Below are positions 34,174 through 47,088 of a stretch of 64,000 nucleotides of DNA, piece after piece. Every line of letters starts with the position of its first letter. The first letter of the stretch is position 1. The stretch covers positions 36,359,120 through 36,423,119 of the forward strand of contig OY740769.1 in the NCBI GenBank assembly GCA_963513935.1, given 5' to 3'. The notes beneath the pieces are model-generated. The model was not told the origin of the DNA. It saw only the letters and a program-made list of their open reading frames with translations, and did not search any database. The position numbers and the translations under genes are program-made. Source of the DNA: Aphrophora alni (taxonomy: Eukaryota; Arthropoda; Insecta; Hemiptera; Aphrophoridae).

Positions 34174-37100
34174 AGATAAATAATATTCATTCGTGGTGTT
34201 TTGGTTGCAAGTAAATATCTTCCCATGTAAATATGATAAATACTATTTCAATTGAAATTACTAAATCAGATTTATGTTAATTGTTATATTCATTTAGAGA
34301 TAAAAAGATATTATGAAAATAAAAGAAAATGGCGCTCTAAGAAAATGTATATGTAAACATTTATGTAAAAATGTTACATAAATGTAAAAAATATATACTC
34401 AAACATTAAAAAAAAAATACTACACTCTTATTTGTTTTTGAAACAGTAGAGAGGTAAAGTTCTTTGGAGTACGAAATGGATTTATGTTAAATCTGAGCTA
34501 TTATTCTCTGCATTACATCAATAAACCCGGTATTAATTAAAATACTTCTATATTGTAAATAAATCATCTAACATGTTAGCAGCCTCCATTGTTGGTATTA
34601 CGAAATAAGCTAGCTAATCAAGAAAAGAACAGTTTTTAATATTTAAAATGAAAATTTATTTAAATTTCATTTTTTTATATATTTATTTTTAATAAAATTT
34701 CAACGTCTCATGAAAACCCATGTTGTGAAATTTTGAAAAATGATTTTCAAATTCACTAAATGTATTTTAAACAATAAAAATAAATAAGCGAGGTATTACT
34801 AAAAAAAAGTGTTTAAACATAACGGAAATACTGACAAATACAAAGAAATAATATCTCTAATAGTAATTATAAAGTTGTACTCTTTGTTGAAAATATTTGA
34901 AAGCATTGTCAAAATCGTGTAACTTGTAGCCCTATGGAAATTTTTCCAGAACTTCTTTTAATCTGGGATATAAAGATACCCATAATGGTTCATTTTGAGT
35001 CACTGGCAATTTACATATATTATTATTGAAAAGTAAGTTGCCAAAAAGAGCTTATTTACTCTCTATTAATTTTAAACAAGATAAATAACGGCAAAGGAAC
35101 TCGAGACGCGTTGTATAAACTTCATACAGTGTAATATAACATTTTCATCGCACTTACTCCCTGAATTTTCAATAAGGTGCAGTCATTTATAACAATTTAA
35201 TTACTTTTAGAACTCCTCATTATAGCAATACATTTCAATTAATGGAATTGCTTTTTTAACAAGGTATTCAACCTAGAATTACACCTAGAGTAATTAAAAG
35301 AGTTGTGTATTATACTTCAGGTAATTACACGATTATTCACGTTTATTTGAAGATTGATAAATGATATTTTAATTGTTAGCAGACAAACAATGGCAGATTT
35401 TTAATTCCTTTAAATACACAAAAGTTCAGATAGCAAGAAGTGTTCATTAATAGACATGGAATTTTTAATTCTCGATCACAATTTTAAGCAGTAATGATAT
35501 ATAGTAAAATACTTAACCTGTACGTATATTTCTATAGGTTATCGGAATTTATGAGCAATTTCAGCAATGTTGTAAGTATACATTTTTACTCTCATACATA
35601 GGCATAGATATTCATTTTAAAGTTTTCTACATTAAAAAAAAAATGTTTATAAAATTATATCAGATATAATTTTTATTTAAATCTAAAAATAAATGTAACT
35701 AAAAGTATATAAAACGTCATTGGCCTCCAAAAACGTGGTTAATTTCGAGTGGCATTGGGAAAATAATTAAAATGATTTATAATGTCATATCTATAATATC
35801 TAATGAGTGATCTTAGTGTTTTTAAAAAAATGTTCTCGGATGTAAACAGTTTAACGTAACCACTATATTGACTTTGAATAAGGTGTGAATATATTTATTT
35901 ATAAATTATTTAAAACATACCACACAACAACAAACATAGTAATTTATTACACAATAAGTGTACATGAAGTTGTGCTTGAGGTAAAAGTTATCCCGTAGAA
36001 TAACACACAAGAGGAGTACGTAGGAAATACGTTATCACCAACGAATAACACACAATAACAAGCAATACATGTCAAGTATGCTAATATCATGTAACATAAA
36101 ACACATGGTTTCGAGAAGTAAGGCATTAATAAGAGTTGATTACAAAACGCCAAACTATAAATCTTGTTATAATCACATCTTCGTAATTTCTGTTCCAGGA
36201 GTCGGCATTTAATTTCATAAGAAAAGTTTCGTGATAGTATATAATTCAATAGAATTATATCAACATTAAAAAGACGTTGACTAATAAATAATTGGTAGAT
36301 ATTTTATTATGTATCTTTATAGAGATAAATATGAATTTGTTTTAAGCGTTTTCATCAGTATTGCTGTGATTATCTAGTTTGAATGAAGCCGATTTCCTTT
36401 AAAGGATTAGAGTAAATTTCATAGTAGTTTAGCAAATAACTACTAATCTCTAATTTATATACAGTAACTTGTGTTTTGCTCTGTACGGAATTATTACTAT
36501 GTACATGTGTATAGTATATAACTTATATGCATATCTAACTATCATCGAAACCAGTACAGCCGATTTCTAGAAATATTTTCTTGGGGATCAGAGGCACTGT
36601 CATTTCTTGTTTGGTCTTTAATGTTTGTAACCGATGTTTATGTTAGATGAAAACAAATATGTTTTATTATTATATGTTGGCGCTACGTTTGAGCATAATT
36701 GGAACAAAGTTGTTAAAGCTCATTTTGAAAAGAAAATGTGTTTTGGTATTCTTGTGCACAAAGCCATAAAATATTAAGTTGACGTTTACACTTGTTAATT
36801 AATAAACAAAACAACACCTCAATGTCAATTGCTATCATATATCCCATGAGACCGAAAACGTTTTTTGTTTATTGTTGTTTTTTATTGTATGTACATCCCA
36901 AACAAGTGGACAGATTTTAAGTGAAACTGTAGCTGCAAATTAAAAAAATATATATTGAAAGAAAGTAATGTGTGTATTCGTGGTGGGACATAACAGGAAA
37001 TTGCAAAATATATTTTCTTCGAAATTTTATACTTTCTCTCTATATGTAGCTTGAAACAGTTAAAGTATGAATGAATAAATCCTTCATTATTATTAAAAGT

Positions 37101-37296
37101 CACAAAGTCTACTTTAGTATTCAGGGTTGTTAATCAACTTATAAGGAGATTAAGGAACAGGGATGAGGTGATAAAATCTCAACTTCCATAGTCACATGAC
37201 CTTCAAGACTTCAAGAATTACCAGCTTTTCTAAAAACATTTTCATTTCTTAAAGATAATGTGAAATAACCATATTTTAAACAATTTATTCTCATGA

Positions 37297-37327
<31 letters not shown>

Positions 37328-37775
37328 CGAGAAATATAATTGTTAACTATAACGTTAGCTGATTCAAATATTAATATTCCATCTATTGATATCTCTTTAA
37401 ATGGAAATCCAACACCCAACTAAATGTCCACTCATACAAACTATGAGAAGAGTGTGGATACTATATTTATTCAGTATAGTGTACCTCAAAGTGTATGAGT
37501 AAAAAAACAAAACAAACAAAACTTTAAAGAACTAATTAACTAATTAATATCTATAGGTTTTCTATGGAGGCAATACTACTAGATGCCCGAATATCTATAT
37601 TATTTGTTTTCTGGTACGATTTTAATTCTTAATTTTGTCTGAAAAGAAAATATCAATTTGTTCAACATGTTTAAGAATATATTGTTTTACTCTGTTCGTT
37701 CTGGTCATGCCTATTTATTTAATGTCCATGCATTAAAAATACGTAAATAAGATAATTATCATAATATTGTTCTAA

Positions 37776-37815
<40 letters not shown>

Positions 37816-39049
37816 TTAAACCTACCTCAAAATAGGAAAATTATTCTAGAAATAATAACTAATTATTATTTTTATTGGTTTCAAACTTTTATCCACCTTC
37901 TTGTAATTAATATTAATCTGTATTGTAAACAGACAAGAACTCAAGTTTAGATTTCTTTACCGATTGATTTTATAAAACTATTAGACGTACCTTTACATTT
38001 CTTGAAACTATATAGTTTTTTCTCGATAACGTAGTTTAACTGTCATATATATTTAAAGTAAATCAATGCTTTGGCAAAGATTATTGGAATGTGTTTAGTG
38101 CCAAAAATGTAATAAAAAAGTGTTTATAACTTACATAAACTTTGTACACACATCCAACTGTATGCGCTTTGTCTAACACACAAGACCGTCAGCACAACGG
38201 CTGAAAAATACTTTGTTCATCTGACTTTAATTACTCTTCTCTGACTGCATGTGTAAAGTTCTTCATTGATTTCCTGCTACCTAGAAAAAACTATGTTTTT
38301 ACGCAAAAGATATCAGATAATTCTTTACAGAAGATCGTAAGATCCGTACCCATATCTTAGGTAGATTGACGTATCATTCTTCGAGAAACAATTCAAGCAA
38401 TTTAAAAAAAAAAATAGTCATTATGGAATATAGTTCTTCATATATGGTTTATCAATCACTTTTCACACTGAACATATTTGATTATTTAGATATTGTGTAC
38501 TTTAATTTAAAATTGAATCATTCCATGAGACACCAAAGCAACATCGAATTTGAAATATAAATTAAAAACGAACCACACGTTCTTTATAAAGGGTTATTCG
38601 CATACGGTTCCGAGCACTTTCCCAGCTGATTCCACTAGCAAAAATAATGAATAAATTTCATTTATGATGTAAATCCTTTATTTTCGAATTATTCACTTCT
38701 TTTTATTAATTACTTATTATTTTTAAAAGTATAAACTATAAGCGAAGTTTGTATGATCTTTGTAGTTTGAAGTTTGTATATCTTTATTATCTCTCTGACC
38801 AACACTTTTTTTCTTCTTCTTCCCCGACGTTATTGGAGTATTCTCAAGAGCTATGAATGTTTATTAAATAAATTTGTTTTAAAAATGACAATTATATAAT
38901 TTTAAATCATCGTCAATACGAGGAGGGGGAAGTAACGGGAATCGGGCTGTTGAGGAGAGTAGGTGGGGTTAACAACGCAACGAAAAATAAGAACGCAATA
39001 TTATTAGCCAAACATAACAAATTATATTCAAAATTTTATAAACATTTGC

Positions 39050-39343
39050 GAAATCTGTTTGAAAATAAAATATGAAAGGACACCTTTAAGTTTGGAAATG
39101 AATTTAACCCCTACAGCTTCAAGACAGCTTCAAATCATCCATGTGGATAGTATTTCTCTTGAAAAGCAAAATTTTTTAAGTATTATTGATAGCTTCTCTA
39201 GATACGAACAAGTATATCGTATTGCAAGCGCACAAGCAGCTGAAATAGTTGATAAACTATCAAATTACCTTTCTCAGCATGGCATACCAGAAGTGATTGT
39301 TTCTGACAAGTACTTTAAGAGATTCAATAGAACTAGTTACTAG
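39050..39343 (+). pseudogene. Integrase catalytic core, first part (errantivirus type)
   Basis: Integrase joins the reverse-transcribed DNA to the host genome. This piece begins at the tail of the N-terminal zinc-finger region and enters the RNase H-like core. HVDSISLEKQNFLSIIDSFS carries the first catalytic Asp, followed by SRYEQVY, and an IVSD motif carries the second. The frame ends at a stop just after it, where foreign sequence begins. Upstream the frame is closed by stops. Confidence 0.85.
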
Positions 39344-39660
39344 ATGTATGTAGATCCTTTCAGCACAACACCGACATCCACCCCAATAAAAGAAGGTGAA
39401 AGGAGAATATCCACTATCAACAGCACCACTACCCCCACGAGTCCAACCTCAACTGCATGGGTGACGGAGTAAAGCTCCGACAGGGCTCCCATTCCCCGTG
39501 GTACCATTTTTAGCTATAACTGATTTCTTAGCTTCGCCCCGATGCGCAGAATGGTCGCGGGTCCGTGATCGTAAGCAGACCACCATTTACGACCACTACG
39601 GTTTCGGTGTCCCTTCATGTTCGGCTTGGGACTTGACGGTACACTCCAGGTTACCTGGTT
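39344..39660. other. GC-rich insertion inside the integrase
   Basis: About 310 bp with much higher GC than its surroundings interrupts the integrase at its second catalytic Asp. It includes phrases such as GTGACGGAGTAAAGCTCCGA and GCGCAGAATGGTCGCGGGTC. The sequence around the Asp codon occurs on both sides (ATTGTTTCTGACAA before, ATAGTTTCAGACAA after). The origin is not recognised; it may be a piece of another retroelement or a recombination joint. Confidence 0.6.
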
Positions 39661-40179
39661 TGATAGTTTCAGACAATGATACATAATTAAATAACAGGTT
39701 AATAAAAGAATTAATGGACTTACATAAAATAAAAATCCACTTTATTAATACACAACACCCGCCATCCAATGTAATGGGAGAAAGGTTACATTCTACGCTA
39801 ATATATGTCTATAAACAACCAACCCGAATTCAAGAGCGTCACAATCGAAAGAATGGTAAAATATGCGATTATTGCCTACAACAACAGCATACATTCGGTT
39901 ACAAAAATTACTCCATTCGAAGTATTGTACGTTCATATCAATTCAAATTCACTTTTAGACATTGACATAGAAAGACAATTCACAAATGATTACATTACCA
40001 CCTACAAGGAAAGAACACAAAAATTATACAAACTAATCAGGGAAACTAATGAAGTAACGAAAGAGAATATTCTAACCAAAAGAAATATCAACATGGAACC
40101 TCTACCCGGAATTCCATTCGATATTTATGTTAAAACTGTGCAAAAACAAAGCAAAACAAATAACAACCATAATAAATAA
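39661..40179 (+). pseudogene. Integrase core and C-terminal part, frameshifted
   Basis: It resumes with a second IVSD motif, then reads LMDLHKIKIHFINTQHPPSN with the catalytic Glu in a GERLHSTL segment near 39780. A frameshift near 39805 moves the reading to the next frame, where a YNNSIHSVTKITPFEVLY stretch, typical of gypsy-type integrases, and a basic C-terminal region follow to a stop at 40177-40179. Two frames cover what should be one protein, so it is dead. Confidence 0.85.
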
Positions 40180-40349
40180 CAAATAGCTTCTGTAAATCCG
40201 AAAAGAAAAACAGCGGTAATTAAGGCAAGAAACCACAATATTAAACGAAAGATTCCTTTAACAAAAATTAAAAGACTAAGAAAATTGAATGCAATTCCAC
40301 AATCTATCCCTTTTATAAATCCTGTTCCAGGTCCCTCCTGTTCCTCATA

Positions 40350-40900
40350 GGACCCGCCTCAGGAACAACTGAAATAAGCGATATCACACAAATTCGGGAG
40401 TAATCCCAATCGATCTAGGTGTGGCAAAACTGAAGTCCTCATACCATACATTTGTACATTATATTAGTCTAGAAGGAATATTTACTCAATTAAATAATTT
40501 AGAGTTTTGTTATAAACATGTGTTAGATTGTTTTAATCAAAGTTGTATTAATTGTTTAGCACATTTAAATGAAAACACTGAATTTGTAACAGACAATAGT
40601 AATAAGGTTAATTATAGTAAGAGACATTGTTAATTACTTGCAGTTTATTAATCATACGAGAGAAGTAATTAATAAAAAGTTAGAAATAGTTTCCTTAGAA
40701 AATAAGCGTAGCATAAGACGTAAAAGAGGTATAGTTGATGGATTGGGATCAATAGTGAAATTAATTAAAGGAAATCTAAATGCTCATGATGGTCAAAGAT
40801 ATGACAACTTGATAGAAAACATTAAACACAATAAGTTTAACATTGCAAATCATATATTGCATCTCAATATTCAGTTAGTACTGATATAATTGTAGAATTT
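40350..40900 (+). pseudogene. Errantivirus envelope (F-like) remnant
   Basis: Errantivirus Env is a membrane glycoprotein related to baculovirus F protein. Broken pieces remain: an open part at 40421-40633 with several cysteines that fits the surface subunit, then a part at 40638-40889 that contains a furin-type RRKR site near 40720 directly followed by a GIVDGLGSI-like fusion-peptide start. Both are cut by stops. The coiled-coil end, the transmembrane segment and the tail are missing or beyond recognition. No functional envelope could be made from it. Confidence 0.8.
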
Positions 40901-41990
40901 AATAAAACCATAAACATAGTGGAAGAACATTTTGGCGATTAAAGATTAAGTTGTCATTTGTCAACAAAAAACTGGGTGCTTTCGTTGAGTTGAAAAATTT
41001 AAAGATTTATTAAATCAGTTAAATATCTTATATACTATTTTGTTAAGTTTAGTAAGTATTTGATATAATTTGTACAGTTTTATTTTATTTTTTTATTATT
41101 TTTTTCCTACAAATTTTTACACTATTCAATGTATAACGATGGAAAGTCAATAGTGGAATTTAAGAAATAATAAACGATCATCTGAAAAGACACGTATATT
41201 AGTGTAGTATAAATTTACCACCGTTGTATGATTTATAAAAGCAAAATTTTATATTACATAAATGAAAAAGAACTACTAAGGTGAATTATTATTTTAGTTT
41301 TAAAATATAATAGCATTTATGTATTCATTTATATTAATGTACAAACCTGGATATTTGAAATCAAACTATAATAAGTTTTACTCAGTAGATTTCGACATTA
41401 CTTCTAGCACAACTGATACAAAATTTCCATATACTTTTGTGTAAAAAAATATAATTATATATATTTAAAACCGAAATTGATTACCACTTTCTACCTAAGC
41501 TGGAAGGTTTGTAATTTAAAAATTGCATTAATGTAATAGTAATCTAAGAAACGCAATGTTCAAGCGTTACCATTGCATGATAAAAGTATAATACGTTAAA
41601 ATTATTAGAAATATTATACACATGAATAATGCTAGTCATTGCGTCTGTATCATTATTTAGTAGACACACTTCCAAAATACCATATTTAGCAATTCTACAT
41701 TTAGAATGTGTAATACCACAAATATGCATAATATTTATGACCAATGACATGAAAAACATGGCTCAATATTAGAATTGGTGAGTATTTACTTAATTATTTA
41801 ATTGGTGAGTAGGTTATAATCGGTGGTATTTATCAGATATCGTCTTTTAGATAAGGAATAAGCAAAACAAGATGTTTAAATCTCTTTTAGAAATTCGTAA
41901 CAGAAATAATTTTTACAGAGATCTACTTTAATATAATTTGTGTTACTACATCTGTATTTCGTCAAAGATATCATTGCATGTCACGGGAAA

Positions 41991-42093
<103 letters not shown>

Positions 42094-42690
42094 CTTAATT
42101 TCTTTGTTTCTTCCTTCTATTTACAGAAAGTATTTTTATTATTTTAATTAACATAATTGCAAAATATGAAGGTTTTTTTTTTCATACATCACAACACAAC
42201 TTCTTCCCAAATAAATCATTTTGTGAGTAATCTGATTAATATTTTAAATAAAAGGTGAAATTAGCCTTAGAAAACGGAACATCAAAATGTTCATAATAAT
42301 CGGTTTTATTAAATTATTCCAACAAATGTGTATTTATTCACTCCTCAGATGCACAAGAGAGAATTTTTCTGAATTATTGCTGCAACATTTATTTCCTTTA
42401 CTAAAGTAACGTAACCAAAACAACAAATGCTACGTCCGAAGTAGATATCCCTAATAAGTATATACCAATGTCTAGGTGGTCACAAATAGTTTTTAATTAA
42501 TAACAGATTGCGGGTCTTTGACCAAACAATCCAACGAGAATTTCATATTCTTCTAATGAAGATGAATTATAACTCCACTTTAGCTATTGTCTCTGCCGGG
42601 CGTAGTTTCGTTAAGAAGTATATCCATAATCAGTGGCTTATGGAACTGTGACTTTCAGTTTGAAATATTAGTTACAGGGATTCCCTAACG

Positions 42691-43040
42691 GTAAATTTGT
42701 AAAGTTTAATTTCACATCTAAATGTAGATATTTCAAATTTTTATAAATGTAAACCTTTTTTGTTCTCATGACGTTTATGTTGATGAATTCAATAATTAAT
42801 ATTATTAAATGTAATATCTTTATAAAATATTCAGTAAGTATAGTTTATTGAAAACGTAATTTTACTCATATGCATAATTTATTTTATTTTCTGTTAAAAA
42901 TTCCATTTGAAAATTTTAATATATGTGTAAAAAAGAAACTATGTGCGATATATAACAAACGCTCATTTGTAAGTTTGATATCCTGAATTACTATTAAATC
43001 ACATACTAAATTAATGTAGGCCCTACTTACAAAAGTACTT

Positions 43041-43077
<37 letters not shown>

Positions 43078-43444
43078 AAGATATGAAAGGTGTCTTGAAT
43101 TGTGCCGTTATTAAATTCCCATAACTATATAGTGTCTATTATTTGTTGTTAACATAAAATAAAAATTGTATGTAGATGTAAAATAATAAAATATACTGAA
43201 TGTAATACAATTATATTTAATTGGTGTCCAAAGATGATATATCCCTACGAAAATTGAATCTACTATTCTGTTATTTTTTTTCCATTAGGATTTTTTACGT
43301 TCAGGATTTTCTATAAGCGATGGGTTGAATTAAAGGAACTTTTAGGGGCGTGACACCTTTAATTAAGTCAATTAGTCAACCCCACCTCTCTTGTTCAAAA
43401 GTGTCCCGTGTTCTACCTTAATTTAACGTAGATGTATTTTTTCC
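42691..43444. other. Spacer between blocks A and B
   Basis: Contains a (CA)(TA) microsatellite at 43039-43074 and a less AT-rich patch at 43340-43520. No gene is recognised. Confidence 0.5.
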
Positions 43445-44071
43445 CAGTCACTCATTTATTTATTAGGAGGGGATATTTTAAAATGTAAATCCCCCAAAGT
43501 GATGCCTTTAATCATCCTTCATAAATATATCGACTATCCCCCAACATCATTATATCTACTGTTATTTTAGTCTAATGCCATACACGAATCAACCATTATT
43601 TAATTATTTTATTTTATTATTTAACTTAACAATTCGCTCCTATTTACCTATCTTCTATTTACTACAGTATCACTATTGGATTTAAAAACTATCAGATGTA
43701 TGCAGACGTACAGTCACACTATTCATAACAAGTTTTACATGTTTTCTTATAGGTCAAATACCAAAAACCATCTAAAAGTTTACATTAACATTTTAAGATC
43801 ATAATACTTATTGTACTTAACAATTTAAGTGCAAGTTGTCGATTGTGTATGTATTGTGAGTTGGCTTATATTTGGAATCTAGGCAATATTAAAGCTCTGA
43901 TGGCCAAACAATTTTTGAAACTGTCCTAACTCACTGCATGATACTATCTAAAGTAACATAACAACATGACTACACTTTCAAACTATGTGAGAACGTGTAC
44001 CATTATATTAATACATCTACAGTTATATTAATATATATTCGAGTATATACACACATTGTATATATACTTAT

Positions 44072-44138
<67 letters not shown>

Positions 44139-44544
44139 ATAGGTGCTACGTTATGTGTAAATACAACGCCACTCCCCCCTTTGATTTGTAAGGACAATAC
44201 AGGAAAACTCCAACCTGAATGTAATATTTTTTCATATGGTCTCTATAATCTAACCATGCTTTTTTTTAATTATGTTTGTAACGTGTTTTAATGTTATCCA
44301 TAAAATGTAAACAAATTATTTTTAAAAAAATAGTTATAATATATTTTAAGGGACAATGTAACGACAAGCTATTTACCATTCCTAAAACCACATGTCTTCA
44401 ATTACTATGCGATACGATATACGCCATATATTTGACAGCACTTTATTTCATAAAAAGTAAATTACTCTAAAGTAATATTTAAACTAAAATTTATTTAATT
44501 TCAAGTGCGTTATAAGATTTACACATTGTTATATAATAAAAAAA

Positions 44545-45829
44545 GACAAAGCGAGTGGCATTGTTGGTAGTGGAAAAAAATGTCGGATGGTACAGTGCTT
44601 GGAAGGATCTAGGTCTGAGATATAATTATGTATTCGATTATAAAAATAGGAAAATTGGAGTATGGCGGGAGAAATTGCGGGAGATTTCAGCGAAAATAAG
44701 GGAGGAAGAGCGTTGTGTTTGGTTAGAAAGGGCAACGCAGGCAGAGTTTAACACTCTCTACAAAGAATTGTCACTTTCGTTGGGAGATAAGTCTTATATT
44801 GGAGATGAGTACCCTCGCTCAATTATAAATACAATTTTTAAGGCCAGGTGTGGGCAATTAATGCTGAACTGCAGACCGCAGAGTCATGAGTTTAGATGTT
44901 CCTTGTGCAATTCGGGTGATATAGAGAATGCCGAGCATTTTTGGGGCTCCTGTTCTATCCTGGCGGAAATACGGCGAAAATGGCTGGGCGATGGTAAGCT
45001 GTCAAGGAAGGCTGTTGTGGAATATTTGAACGGCAAACACTGGTTTTCATTAGTGAATTACATATGGGAGGCTAAAAAATATAGAGATAGATTGATAGTT
45101 GAATTTAATTATTGAATAATTTTTCTTGTTAGACAAATGTGCTTACCTTTTTTCCCTTTTTCTAAATATATATACACATATAGTTGGTAGTTTATTTAAA
45201 ATTGTTTTTATATGGTTGGGAATTTTAACTTATTTTTATGTTATTTTAATTTCTTCAAGTTTTATTTGCAATTTGGAATTTTCGTATGTTAGTTTTTTGG
45301 TCCAGGTTCGATTTATTGTTTTTGATTTGCACCAGATATTTATTTATTTCCTTATTCTAGATAATTTGATATTTTAATTTAATTATTGAATAATTTTCTT
45401 ATTAGACGGAAGTGCTTATCTTTCTTCTTCTGTTTTGTGCATACAGATGTTAGTTTACTTGATATGGATTTACTCAGTGGGAAATTTGTTAAACATTAAC
45501 GTAAATTTTGAATGTTAGTTTTAGTACGGGTGTACTTATTACTTATTATTTTTGTTTTGCTTTTGCTTTGCTTCACATGCTTATATTTATTTACTTTTTA
45601 TTTGTAATGGGTACTGAGAGTTATTTTATTTTTATTTTTATTTATACATCTATGTAAGTGTTAATATATTAAATTTTAATAAGTTTAATTATATTAAATC
45701 AAATTTGGTAATTAAAAACTCGCTACTCTGGCAGACGACCTCGGTCATGCCATCTGGGCATTGATTTTAATGTAGTAATATTAATTTTACTTTGGTTTAA
45801 TAAATGCATTTATTATTATTATTATGTAG
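44545..45829 (+). mobile_element. 5'-truncated LINE (non-LTR retrotransposon) with 15-bp target duplication
   Basis: TATATAATAAAAAAA occurs at 44530-44544 and again at 45830-45844, bracketing the insert. The element starts inside its last reading frame (5' truncation, the usual result of incomplete target-primed reverse transcription) and ends with AATAAATGCATTTATTATT and a short (ATT)n tail instead of poly-A. The 3' UTR contains a tandem duplication of about 274 bp: the phrase TTTAATTATTGAATAATTTT recurs near 45105 and 45379. A conserved-looking 3' end (GGCAGACGACCTCGGTCATG) lies near 45731. Near-intact coding suggests fairly recent insertion. The clade is not assigned. Confidence 0.93.
44546..45115 (+). 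CDS. LINE ORF2 C-terminal end with CCHC motif
   Basis: This is the carboxy-terminal part of the retrotransposon polyprotein (endonuclease plus reverse transcriptase upstream, both missing). The frame is open from the insertion joint to the stop at 45113-45115; there is no real start because the 5' end is truncated. Counting from the GTG at 44555, residues C115, C118, H128 and C133 form a C-X2-C-X9-H-X4-C zinc-knuckle-like motif inside FRCSLCNSGDIENAEHFWGS. An FKARCGQLMLN stretch precedes it, as in many LINE C-termini of the I/Jockey/R1 type. It is polar and Arg/Glu-rich, quite unlike the AT-rich chance frames. It has no stops, so it is young, but it cannot be functional alone. Confidence 0.85.
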   Translation, partial: TKRVALLVVEKNVGWYSAWKDLGLRYNYVFDYKNRKIGVWREKLREISAKIREEERCVWLERATQAEFNTLYKELSLSLGDKSYIGDEYPRSIINTIFKARCGQLMLNCRPQSHEFRCSLCNSGDIENAEHFWGSCSILAEIRRKWLGDGKLSRKAVVEYLNGKHWFSLVNYIWEAKKYRDRLIVEFNY

Positions 45830-46283
45830 TATATAATAAAAAAATGCCTATCTGGTATCTTTAAAGAGGGACACACAAATTTCATAAGTTAATTCTTACT
45901 GCGAGATAGGTTTATCCCAAGTTGTATTTCGTAATTTTCAAAAACAATATTGTAGTGACATGGCACTTAATGATCACTCGGCGTAAGTATACGTCATGCA
46001 CTAACAATAAAGTTTAACATCTTCATGAAATACAGAATTTTATAATATTTTATATGGGATAACATAAAAATATATTAAATTATAAATCCAATGCCACTCT
46101 TAATACAAATGAAGTTCATTACAAATAATGAATATATTTAAACCTTTTATTTTTCCCAATAACTAGAGAAGGTTCTCTATCAAGATGATTGCATTTATCA
46201 ATTTCACAAATTTAGGGTATCAAATGGAAAGTGTTATAGCCAATATAATTTGGTCCTCTTCACTTAGCAACAAATGTATATTC

Positions 46284-46289
46284 TTTATT
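46284..46289 (-). promoter_or_regulatory. Candidate poly(A) signal AATAAA
   Basis: It lies 14 bases downstream of the TAA that closes the candidate gene at 46304. Such hexamers are frequent in AT-rich DNA, so its value comes only from its position. Confidence 0.3.
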
Positions 46290-46303
46290 GATAAAGTAAC
46301 TAA

Positions 46304-47020
46304 TTAATTAATGTTCTCACCAAAATTTACTGAAAACAATTGTCAGAGAGATGAAAGTCGGATGCTTACCATATATCTATTTTAAAAATTCCAACTATTT
46401 CCACCAGCACACCTGCAGCTCACCTTTATCACCATTTGTTGCTTGCAACCATCTCTGGATACATTTGCTAGAGCCGATTTCTATAACATAAAATATGATA
46501 ACTTATGTTCTCATAAAACTCACGTAACTTATACGGTTTAGGTATTACAGTAAATATTACTATTAGGACTAGTGAGTGTGAACTATATGGGCCACCAGTA
46601 ATGAGTTGCCGATTTGAGCAAAAGGGGAAGATGTTTTAATAACTCCCTCCCTATAGTTCTAGAAAATTTAGGTTTTAACATGAACAACTTCAAATCTTTG
46701 CAATAGAGAGATGATTCAACATAGAGAAGCAGAAGCGTTTTTTGTACGAAGTAGCAACACACAAAATCAACAAAATTTGTAATTACAACAATATTTTCAG
46801 TACAAAATATTGTTCTAGTTGTAGTACGCTATTTAATAACATAAAACGTATCATTTCAGCCAGTCTACCATAACATCATAGCATTTTAATAGTCATTATC
46901 ATACTGCTTTCATTGGCAGAGTTTCAAGTTAAATTTCTTTTCTAGGATTGGAAACTACTTCAAAAGCAATGTCTGAAATGAATTTTGGTAAGTTCTTATT
47001 CAATTTAAAAATTCCTGAAA

Positions 47021-47088
<68 letters not shown>

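Larger units (their letters stand above)
39050..40900 (+). mobile_element. Errantivirus-type (gypsy-like) endogenous retroelement remnant
   Basis: The order integrase, then Env, on the + strand is that of insect errantiviruses, which are LTR retroelements with an envelope gene. Only the end of pol and parts of env remain. There is no Gag, protease, reverse transcriptase or RNase H, and no LTR is recognised on either side. Several frameshifts, stops and a GC-rich insertion break it. It is present in block A and absent at the equivalent place in block B (about 51.6-52.8 kb), so it inserted after the duplication. Confidence 0.85.
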
